Below are positions 16,648 to 23,595 of a stretch of 36,289 bases of DNA, one piece after another. The position numbers and the translations under genes are program-made. The notes under the pieces are model-generated. The model was given only the letters and a program-made list of their open reading frames with translations, did not search any database and had not been told where the DNA came from. This DNA is from JBKQHQ01 sp052148715 (GTDB taxonomy: Bacteria > Pseudomonadota > Alphaproteobacteria > Rhizobiales > Xanthobacteraceae): NCBI GenBank assembly GCA_052148715.1, contig JBKQHQ010000135.1, positions 1-36,289 on the forward strand, in the 5' to 3' direction. The stretch's first letter is position 1; every line of letters starts with the position of its first letter.

Positions 16648-17008
16648 CAGATCCCCTTCCGAGGCCATCCCGCCCATGCGCGTGCTCCTTATGCCATGGA
16701 CGAAGTTCCAGCGGAAGAAGTGTGGCCCTTGGAGCCCTCTCGGAGCAAGGGCACGCCCAGCAATCCGTTTGAAGGAAGATCGGGGATGCCCCCGAGGGGG
16801 TGGCCGATCGGACCAATTGCTTAGCTGGTTGCTCGTCATTGCCGGTCGAGACGCCGGCGCAATACGTGATGAACTCCGCCAACAGCGCCCGCCCAGTTAG
16901 GATCAGGGCGCGGGCCTTGCCCCCGACGGCGCTGATTGGCGCAACGCCAGGCGCCGTACGCCCATCTCGCCGCCGTCAGGGCCGCGCATCAACCGTCAGG
17001 TTCGAACA
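16648..17008. other. Gene-free stretch before TPR-caspase copy 2
   Basis: This stretch holds the upstream region of the minus-strand caspase gene and the downstream region of the gene at 17009. GCCCTTG (16725-16731) and CAAGGGC (16746-16752) form a 7-base dyad, and CCCCC-GA-GGGGG follows near 16790. No convincing coding region or canonical promoter is visible. Confidence 0.4.
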
Positions 17009-17374
17009 CTAGCGGTTTCGGCTAGCCCGCTTGATCCGCTGAAAGAGATCGAGGGCTGCCTCCGGCGAAACGCGCTCGAGCTGCTGGAGGTCGGGGTTGT
17101 GGGATGGGTCGGGTGTCTGCCCGCCTCCGGACTTGCCGTTCAGCGGTTCCAATCCAGGCCCAACGCGCATCGTTTCCGCCGAAGCTATGGCGTCCAGCAC
17201 TTTGCGCACGAGCTGGGGATCGCGGTCGACGAGCTCGCCGAGGGCTGCGTTGCGGCTGATGATCGTCTGTTCCTGCGCCGTGAACGAGCGAGGTTCACCG
17301 CCGGTCTGGGCCCAGGCCCCGGCAGCGGGCAGGGCCGTCGCGAGCCCGATCGCCAAGAGAATTCTGTTACGCAT
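17009..17374 (-). CDS. Small exported protein of unknown function
   Basis: A 121-residue protein with a signal peptide (about 1-22, MRNRILLAIGLATALPAAGA and then WAQ). The mature part is helical (QTIISRNAALGELVDRDPQLVRKVLDAIASAE), has a Gly/Pro/Asn-rich linker (GKSGGGQTPDPSHNPD) and ends in a basic helix. It has no Cys. Its ATG overlaps the previous gene's stop (ATGCGTAA shared at 17367-17374), so translation is probably coupled. I do not recognise the family; the setting suggests a periplasmic partner of the protease cluster. Confidence 0.65.
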   Translation of the reverse strand: MRNRILLAIGLATALPAAGAWAQTGGEPRSFTAQEQTIISRNAALGELVDRDPQLVRKVLDAIASAETMRVGPGLEPLNGKSGGGQTPDPSHNPDLQQLERVSPEAALDLFQRIKRASRNR

Positions 17375-17972
17375 CGTTCCCTCTCTTCGCCAGTCGTTTG
17401 CGGGCATCGCGCACGCATTGGCCAAAGATTTCTTCGAGCACACCCAGCGATGAGATCATGACGGTACCGTAGTGGGTCCGTTCGCGGGTCAGGAAACCAG
17501 CCGCCTGCGACGCTACCACGACTTTGCGACAGGTTTCCGTCGACATCGTCGCCGCAAGAAATCTCGCCAGATTCGACTGGTCGATGGCACCCGGATGTTC
17601 GCGCCAGCTCTCCACTAGTCTTGGCAAAGTATCCGCAGTGAATATTGCGTTGAGCAACCGGTCACTGCTTAGTCCCATCCGCGCCATTCTTGCAGGATCC
17701 TTGGTCAACTTGATGATATCATCGTTGTGAATATTGGTAAGATTTTCGATCTGCTCTGCGGACTTTATGTCTAGCGCTTGTAGTAGATAGTAGAACTCCG
17801 ACATTTGATACGTCGCTTCGAGCCGGAGCGTCGCGAGCGTTTGCTCTCCTTGCGATTTACTGCGTGCACAGACCCGCCCGCTGAACTCGACGCGCATCAA
17901 CCGCACGCATTCGAGAAAGAACAGGTCCCTCTCGGTCTCGGCTGGATCGCCAAACAGGCTTAAATCATCCAT
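17367..17972 (-). CDS. Hypothetical helical protein coupled to the exported protein downstream
   Basis: A 201-residue protein starting at the ATG 17970-17972 (MDDLSLFGDPAETERD). It has no signal peptide or membrane helix and looks mainly helical, with three Cys scattered along it. Recognisable stretches such as MSEFYYLLQALDIKSAEQIENL and LEEIFGQCVRDARKRLAKRG did not let me name a family. The frame continues 24 bases upstream, but the ATG at 17970 is preferred. It is divergent from the OmpA-like gene across a 120-base region with two dyads, and its last 8 bases overlap the next gene. Confidence 0.6.
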   Translation of the reverse strand: MDDLSLFGDPAETERDLFFLECVRLMRVEFSGRVCARSKSQGEQTLATLRLEATYQMSEFYYLLQALDIKSAEQIENLTNIHNDDIIKLTKDPARMARMGLSSDRLLNAIFTADTLPRLVESWREHPGAIDQSNLARFLAATMSTETCRKVVVASQAAGFLTRERTHYGTVMISSLGVLEEIFGQCVRDARKRLAKRGNDA

Positions 17973-18028
17973 GATCTGACCCGGCCCCCATGGCAAGAGC
18001 TGGCCCTCCCATCCGATTGGCGGTTACC

Positions 18029-18072
18029 AAAAGGAATTGCAAGCGTATTCCTTTTACCGACCGCAATTGCGG
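18029..18072. promoter_or_regulatory. Two dyads in the divergent promoter region of the OmpA-caspase-trypsin-serpin operon
   Basis: AAAAGGAAT (18029-18037) and ATTCCTTTT (18047-18055) form a perfect 9-9-9 inverted repeat. CCGCAATTGCGG at 18061-18072 is a perfect 12-base palindrome. Both lie in the 120 bases between the divergent gene at 17367 and the operon start at 18093. Their position suggests operators for one or both directions; the binding protein is unknown. Confidence 0.5.
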
Positions 18073-18092
18073 GATAGCTTGGCAGTGAGACG

Positions 18093-19064
18093 ATGCGCTT
18101 TTGGAGAACGCGCCATATGACCAAAATCCCATATCTGCGCAGCGCCGGCTTGGCATGGCTGGCGGTGATGGCGATGAGCGGGCCATCGGATGCGGCGGAC
18201 TGCCCGCGGCTCGCCGCCTTTAATCAGGCGATCCAGGCCAAGAATATCGCCGACGCAAAGGCCGTGGAGACGCAGATCATCGCCGATCCCGTTTGCGGGT
18301 CTTTGGGCGTCGATGTCATGCGCCAGCGCGCCTCGCTGGAGGTCAGCATGGCGACGGTCGCCGGCCGTGCTCCCGATGGCCAGGCGGAGCGCGAGCGGCT
18401 CCTGATTGACGCCGATGAGCCGGACGTGTTTTGGGGGGCGGCGGCGGAGCTCGCCGAGACGCGGTTCTCGCAGCGCCGCTTCGGCGAAGCTGCGCGCGGT
18501 TTCGAACGGGCGATCGAGATCATCAAGAATCCGACAAAGACGCCGAGGGCGCCGAGCGAAGCGGCGATCAAGGCCATCTTGGACCGAGCCATGGAGGCAC
18601 GCCAGCTGACCGCCGACGAGGACCGCGGGGCGGCCCAGTACCCCAACGCCACCCGCGATTTTCGCGACGGCAGCATTGGCGGCTCGTTCTCGGAAGACGT
18701 GCGCGGCTTCAAACCGAAGATCATTCCGATGCCGATCAATTTCGAGACCGGATCGGATATACCAACCGTCATCGGCCGCAAGGCGCTCGATGAGTTGCTG
18801 CAGGCGGTCAAGGAACAGAAGCCCCCCGAAATCATCATCGTCGGGCACACCGATCAGCGCGGCGATCAGAACACCAACAAGCGCCTGTCGGAGGCGCGGG
18901 CGCGAGCGGTCGCCAAGTATCTTACATCGAACGGGGTGGCGGCGAAGATCACGGTGATAGGCCGTGGCTCGAGCGAGCCGCTCAAGATTGAGAACGCGAG
19001 CGGACTGAAGGAGCCCGATGATATCTGGGCCCTCAACCGGCGCGTCGAATGGCGCCGGCCTTGA
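18093..19064 (+). CDS. OmpA-family peptidoglycan-binding protein
   Basis: A 323-residue exported protein, first gene of the four-gene operon. An N-terminal signal segment (hydrophobic LAWLAVMAMSG, cleavage near residue 33-35) leads to a mainly helical region (about 36-205) with CPRL and DPVCG Cys residues that could pair. The C-terminal OmpA-like domain (about 215-323) has NFETGSDIP, GHTDQRGDQNTNKRLSEARARAV and IGRGSSEPL. The Asp and Arg of GHTDQRG...LSEARA are those that bind diaminopimelate in peptidoglycan. The start is 18093 or the ATG at 18117, where GGAG lies rather far upstream. The next gene begins 13 bases after its stop. Its likely job is to hold something at the cell wall. Confidence 0.87.
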   Translation: MRFWRTRHMTKIPYLRSAGLAWLAVMAMSGPSDAADCPRLAAFNQAIQAKNIADAKAVETQIIADPVCGSLGVDVMRQRASLEVSMATVAGRAPDGQAERERLLIDADEPDVFWGAAAELAETRFSQRRFGEAARGFERAIEIIKNPTKTPRAPSEAAIKAILDRAMEARQLTADEDRGAAQYPNATRDFRDGSIGGSFSEDVRGFKPKIIPMPINFETGSDIPTVIGRKALDELLQAVKEQKPPEIIIVGHTDQRGDQNTNKRLSEARARAVAKYLTSNGVAAKITVIGRGSSEPLKIENASGLKEPDDIWALNRRVEWRRP

Positions 19065-19077
19065 TGTGAGGGGATTC

Positions 19078-20718
19078 ATGCACTCGCGGACATTGACTGG
19101 CGGCATCGCACTCTTGGCGCTTGCGTTGGCGTTCGGGAGGCCGGCCGTGGCACGCCAGCTACAAGCGCCGGCCGGCGGGCAGGTCTACGCCCTAATCGTC
19201 GGCATCAACGGATACCCGCATGCCCCGCGGCTTAAGGGAGCATTGCAGGACGCGCAGGATTTCAAGGAGACGTTGCTGCGGGCCGGTGTTGTGGAAGCGA
19301 ACATCACCCCGCTTTTCGAGGAAAAGGCGACCCGGCCAACCGTCCGAGCCGGCATGGAGCGGATCATTAATCGGGCCAAGGCCAAGGATTTCGTCCTCAT
19401 CACTTTTGCCGGACACGGCAAGCAGTTTCCCGAGCGTATCAAGGGATCAAAACCCGACGGGAAGGACGAAGGATACCTTCTCTATAACTTCGACCTAGCC
19501 GCGACCGGGGAACCGGACATCATCATCGGCCCGGAAATGAAGCATTGGCTCGGGCAATTGGAAGCCAAAGGAGTCGACGTCCTGTTCGTCGACGACACGT
19601 GCTTCGGCGGGGGAATGACGCGCAACTGGGACCCTCGTTCCGGCGAGTTGACTTACCGTTCCTTCGACTTCGGCGCTGAAGCGGCTGCCGAGAATCTGGC
19701 CCAAACGGTCGCAGAGCCCTCCGACTCTTTTCGTGACGAGAGTACCTTCAAGCGAGTGACGTTCTTGGCGGCGGTCGATCGCAACACGCTCGCCCCCGAG
19801 GTCGAGATTCCCGGCCAGCCGAGCAAGCGCGGAGCTCTGAGCTATTCGGTCGCCCGGGCGATCGACGGCATGGCCGGGGGAACGGGGGGCGCGGTCACAC
19901 GCGGCGATTTGTTTGCGCATGCGCGGCAAACCGCATTGCAATATTCCAATAACAAGCAAGTCATCGTCACCGAGCCGACCGCCGCCGCCGGCGCGCTCGA
20001 CGTGCCGGTTTGGCGCTCTGACGCCCCGCCGGCCCGTGTCGCTTCTCTCGATTCCGATGTTTCGGCTCCCGTGAAAATCGCGCCCGCCGTTCGGGTTGCC
20101 ATGATCAACGGCGATGCCTCGGCGCTCGCTAGGACCGCGCCCGTCGTGACCCCTTTCGAGGTGGTCGGGAACACGGCCAACCCCGAGCTCGTCTGGGATG
20201 CGCGGGCGAAGGAAGTCCTCGTCGCCGGCGACGTCATCGCGCATGACATCGGTGCCGACGACATCCCGGCCGTCGTCGACCGCGTGCGGGCGGTGAGTGA
20301 GATCGCCAAGCTCAGCGAAAAGGCGCCGCAGACCTTCGTACTGATGCCCGACAACCGCCTCCATCACTTGCGCGAACGCGTGAACCTCAAGGCTTCCGAG
20401 GTGCAGAACAAATACGCCATCCTTTTCAATATTGCGGGTGACGGAACGGTGCAATTTCTGTTCCCAAAGCCCGGCGAACGACCGCAGATCGACAAACCCG
20501 AATGGCGGTTCGACGGCGAGATCGAGGTCCAGCCGCCGTTCGGCGCCGATACGGTTGTCGCCATCACCTCCGACCAGCGCCTGGATGCGCTGGAAAACGC
20601 CATCCGGTCGCTCGATAAGCGGCGCGCGGCCGGTCAGGTTCCGCAGTGGTTGGCGAAGCTGCTGCCGCCGCCGCCGGCGGCGCGACTGGGCTTTACGAAC
20701 ATTTTCACCGCTCCATGA
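19078..20718 (+). CDS. Exported caspase-like protease with C-terminal DUF4384-like module
   Basis: A 546-residue protein; the ATG follows GAGGGGATTC. A signal peptide (about 1-22) precedes a caspase-like domain with VYALIVGINGYPH at its start, His113 in FAGHGKQ and Cys175 in VDDTCFGGG; Asp173 sits at the metacaspase S1 position. Unlike the two TPR-caspases it has no TPRs. The C-terminal half includes a Lys/Val-rich linker and a beta-rich module (KYAILFNIAGDGTVQFLFPKPGER, ending in PFGADTVVAITSDQ) resembling DUF4384, which often accompanies bacterial caspases. It is followed 16 bases later by the trypsin-like gene. It probably acts in the periplasm; the substrate is unknown. Confidence 0.88.
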   Translation: MHSRTLTGGIALLALALAFGRPAVARQLQAPAGGQVYALIVGINGYPHAPRLKGALQDAQDFKETLLRAGVVEANITPLFEEKATRPTVRAGMERIINRAKAKDFVLITFAGHGKQFPERIKGSKPDGKDEGYLLYNFDLAATGEPDIIIGPEMKHWLGQLEAKGVDVLFVDDTCFGGGMTRNWDPRSGELTYRSFDFGAEAAAENLAQTVAEPSDSFRDESTFKRVTFLAAVDRNTLAPEVEIPGQPSKRGALSYSVARAIDGMAGGTGGAVTRGDLFAHARQTALQYSNNKQVIVTEPTAAAGALDVPVWRSDAPPARVASLDSDVSAPVKIAPAVRVAMINGDASALARTAPVVTPFEVVGNTANPELVWDARAKEVLVAGDVIAHDIGADDIPAVVDRVRAVSEIAKLSEKAPQTFVLMPDNRLHHLRERVNLKASEVQNKYAILFNIAGDGTVQFLFPKPGERPQIDKPEWRFDGEIEVQPPFGADTVVAITSDQRLDALENAIRSLDKRRAAGQVPQWLAKLLPPPPAARLGFTNIFTAP

Positions 20719-20734
20719 TCTCGAGGCGCGACCC

Positions 20735-22306
20735 ATGTTGAACCTGATGCGCTTGCGGTTGACCGGATTGCTGCTGCTGGCGGCGATCACCCCCGGGCTC
20801 GCGCAAACGAATTCCGGCAGCCCGAAAGGCTCTTATCGCTCGGCGCCGTTCGAGGAGGATTTCCGCATCTTCGGTGGTGAAGTCGTCACGAACGCGAAGG
20901 CTTGGCCGTGGCAGATCGCGCTGTACCGCAAAAACACGAGCGGAAAGCTGGCGTTTCTGTGCGGCGGCTCGCTGATCGCCGAGCGTTGGGTCTTGACCGC
21001 GGCCCACTGCATCGGGAGCGGGGCAGGGCGTCCGGGCGATTTTGCCGTCGTCGAGCGCACGATGCAGATCGACCTCGAGCTCGACGGAAACGCCGGCCAC
21101 GGCGGCCGGCGGTTGGCCGTCAAGCAGGTCATCGTCCACGCCGGCTACGATTTGGCCAAGAAAGAGAACGATATTGCGCTCCTGGAGCTCGCCGCACCGG
21201 CGCAGTCGACGCCGGTGCCGTATGCACGGGCCGCTACCTCGGCGCTGGAGGAGACCGGCAAGGACGCGATCGTCACCGGCTGGGGAATGCTGCGCGAGAT
21301 CGGGCTGGATGCACAAGGCCAACGAGTCGATGCGCAGACCGGACAATTGATCACACAGGCGAACGCGAGCGAATTCCTTGACGACAAGCTGCGGCAGGTC
21401 GAGCTGCCACTCATCGGCTGGGAGAAATGCCGCGAGGTGTATCAGAACACCGGCACGGCCGTGATCGACGCGCGAACGCTCTGCGCCGGCGTTGCGCAAG
21501 GCGGCAAGGACTCGTGCCAGGGCGACAGCGGCGGTCCGCTGGTCGCCCGGGATGAAAAGAATTTCTTCGTGCAGATCGGCGTGGTGAGCTGGGGCGTGGG
21601 CTGCGGGCGGGCGGGCTATCCGGGAGTCTACACGCGCGTCTCGGCGTTTGAGGCATGGTTGCGGGAAAAGACCGGAATTCGGCAGGACCAGCCGTCGGCG
21701 GAAAGCCAGCAAGCGGTCGACAATACGCTCGCGATGGACAATGCAGCCGGCCTCGCCGTCAACTTCGTGCAGGGAACCCGCGTAAAGATCGGGCAAGAGG
21801 CTCAGTTCCGGGTGACGACCAAGAAGAGCGGATATCTGTTGTTGCTCGACGTGCAGCCGGGCGGCAGCCTCACCCAGATCTATCCGACCGCGGCGTCGTT
21901 GCGTACGCCGACCGGAATCAGGCCGGACGCCAACCGCGTCGATCCGGGACGTACGCTCGTGGTCCCCAACCGCACCAACCCGTACGAAGGCTTTACCTTC
22001 GAGGTCGAGGGACCGGCCGGCGAAGGGCGGCTAGTCGCCGTGCTCAGCGACCGGCCGACCAAGTCGCTCAATATTCCGGATATGCCGCGCAGCTTCGACA
22101 GCCGCGCTGATACGCTGGGTTTCCTTGCCGCGCTTGGCCGGGCCATCAGCCGCGGCTTTGTGCCGATGGGCGAGGAGCGCCCTACCGCCGGGCCGGGTGC
22201 AGACCGGCCTCCCGAAACAGCGGCCGCAGATCGGCCTACGGCAGGGGCGGGCGCGGACCGGCCCACCGTGTCGGTGGTCGTCACGCCCTATACGATCGTC
22301 CAGTGA
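20735..22306 (+). CDS. Trypsin-like S1A serine protease zymogen with DUF4384-like C-terminus
   Basis: A 523-residue exported protease. After a signal peptide (about 1-24) comes a propeptide of about 20 residues ending at Arg44, then the new N-terminus IFGGEVV (Ile45). The triad is His91 (LTAAHC), Asp146 (ENDIALLEL) and Ser265 (CQGDSGGPL). Asp259, six before Ser265, is the trypsin Asp189, predicting cleavage after Arg/Lys. Cys pairs 42-58, 168-182 and 191-220 (chymotrypsin numbers) are present. Residues about 340-470 resemble DUF4384 (SGYLLLLDVQPGGSLTQIYPT). A Pro/Ala/Asp-rich tail repeats ADRP. The GAGG ribosome site lies within the 16-base gap after the caspase gene. The serpin gene starts 19 bases downstream. 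Confidence 0.94.
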   Translation: MLNLMRLRLTGLLLLAAITPGLAQTNSGSPKGSYRSAPFEEDFRIFGGEVVTNAKAWPWQIALYRKNTSGKLAFLCGGSLIAERWVLTAAHCIGSGAGRPGDFAVVERTMQIDLELDGNAGHGGRRLAVKQVIVHAGYDLAKKENDIALLELAAPAQSTPVPYARAATSALEETGKDAIVTGWGMLREIGLDAQGQRVDAQTGQLITQANASEFLDDKLRQVELPLIGWEKCREVYQNTGTAVIDARTLCAGVAQGGKDSCQGDSGGPLVARDEKNFFVQIGVVSWGVGCGRAGYPGVYTRVSAFEAWLREKTGIRQDQPSAESQQAVDNTLAMDNAAGLAVNFVQGTRVKIGQEAQFRVTTKKSGYLLLLDVQPGGSLTQIYPTAASLRTPTGIRPDANRVDPGRTLVVPNRTNPYEGFTFEVEGPAGEGRLVAVLSDRPTKSLNIPDMPRSFDSRADTLGFLAALGRAISRGFVPMGEERPTAGPGADRPPETAAADRPTAGAGADRPTVSVVVTPYTIVQ

Positions 22307-22325
22307 TCCACAGAGAGACGCACCG

Positions 22326-23537
22326 ATGACCCCCCAAGCAAAGCGAGCACTGTTCAGCGCGGCGTCGGCAGCCGTCGGCCTTGTCGTCTTGCTCGGCGGC
22401 GGCCCGGTCGCTGCCGCCCCGACCGCCAGCGCGAACCGGCTGATGCCGGCGCAGAGCGTGCTGGCGCTGCGGCTCCTGGACAAGCTCGCGGCCAAGCAAC
22501 CCGGCGCAAACGTAGTCGTCTCGCCGGCAAGCCTGGCGGGCGCGCTCTCGGTGATCGACCGCGGTGTTACCCCGGCAGTGCATTTGAAGCTGCACGAGCT
22601 GTTGGGCTTCAAAAAGTCGCCGACGGCGTGGCTCGATTTCGAGAACCTACGCAAGGCGACGGGAGCCGCGCGCGAGAGCGGGCCGCTGACGACGGCGAAC
22701 GCCATCTTCTTCGATACGAGCCTGGAGGCCTATCCGGATGCGGTCGAGGCGCTGGCGGAGGCCGCGGTGCAAGTCAGCATCGACGACTTCAGCCAGCCCG
22801 CCACGCTCGCCAAGATCAATGCCTGGGTGAACCAGCACACCAAGGGCAAGATCCCAACCATCCTGGATGAACTGCCGAAGGACACCGGCCTCGTCGCTCT
22901 CAACGCCGTTTACTTCAAGGATCAGTGGAAGCGGCGCTTCAAACAAGAAGACACGAAGCCCGGGCCTTTCCATCTCGTCGGCGGCGGCACCGTCGACGTG
23001 TCGCTCATGCACGCCGGCGAGCGCCAGTTCCAGTTCCGCGCCGATCAGCGCTTCGTCGCCGTCGATCTTCCCTATGCGAGCGCCGGCTACTCGCTCGTCG
23101 TGGTGACGACCAAGACCGATCCTGCCCCTGCCAAGGATTTTTCGGGTCTACGCGACTGGCTCACCGGCGCGGGTTTCGAGGAGGCTCCCGGCGAGGTCGA
23201 ATTGCCGCGTTTTGGCGCGACGACGAATATCGATCTGATGCCGACGCTCGCCGCCATGGGCTTCAAGCCGCCGACAACCCTGCCGGGCTTCGCGTCGGGA
23301 CCGCTCCGCCTGGCGAAGGCACAGCAGCGCGTCGAGCTCAAAGTCGACGAGGAAGGCACCGAGGCAAGCGCGGCAACCGCCGTGACGGCTCTGCGGTCAA
23401 TGCAGGCGAACTTCGTGAAGCTTGTCGCCGACAAGCCGTTCGTCTTCGCGCTACGCGACGCGACCACCGGCCTGATCATCGTCGCCGGCTACGTGGCGAA
23501 CCCGGTGACGCCGGACAAAGAGGCGGAAGCGAAGTAA
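22326..23537 (+). CDS. Exported serpin (serine protease inhibitor, family I4)
   Basis: A 403-residue serpin with a signal peptide (about 1-31), last gene of the operon. Landmarks in order are NVVVSPASLAGALS, NAIFFDTS, INAWVNQHTKGKIPTILDEL, ALNAVYFKDQWKRRF, VDLPYASAGYSLVVV, VELPRFGATTNIDL and the hinge VDEEGTEASAATAV. The last has Gly344, Thr345 and small residues as in inhibitory serpins. The reactive loop continues TALRSMQANF, followed by KPFVFALRDATTGLIIVAGYVANP. By analogy with alpha-2-antiplasmin (R-M-S) the likely P1 is Arg357. Serpins trap serine proteases, and sometimes cysteine proteases, by suicide cleavage. The obvious partners are the Arg/Lys-type trypsin and the caspases next door. 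It has no Cys in the mature region. Confidence 0.95.
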   Translation: MTPQAKRALFSAASAAVGLVVLLGGGPVAAAPTASANRLMPAQSVLALRLLDKLAAKQPGANVVVSPASLAGALSVIDRGVTPAVHLKLHELLGFKKSPTAWLDFENLRKATGAARESGPLTTANAIFFDTSLEAYPDAVEALAEAAVQVSIDDFSQPATLAKINAWVNQHTKGKIPTILDELPKDTGLVALNAVYFKDQWKRRFKQEDTKPGPFHLVGGGTVDVSLMHAGERQFQFRADQRFVAVDLPYASAGYSLVVVTTKTDPAPAKDFSGLRDWLTGAGFEEAPGEVELPRFGATTNIDLMPTLAAMGFKPPTTLPGFASGPLRLAKAQQRVELKVDEEGTEASAATAVTALRSMQANFVKLVADKPFVFALRDATTGLIIVAGYVANPVTPDKEAEAK

Positions 23538-23595
23538 GATCCAATTCGCCGACCTCGCACGCGAAGCGCGGAGCAGGCGAACCGGGCGACTCCGT

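Noticed and set aside
16725..16801. GC-rich hairpins as a small RNA or riboswitch
   Set aside because: The dyads are short, have no T-run and no known aptamer pattern.
18054..19106. Minus-strand open frame of 350 codons opposite the OmpA-like gene
   Set aside because: The plus strand encodes a clear OmpA domain; the minus product is Arg-rich and unstructured.
19495..20790. Minus-strand open frame of 431 codons across the caspase gene
   Set aside because: It runs through the end of the caspase and the start of the trypsin gene and has no recognisable domain.
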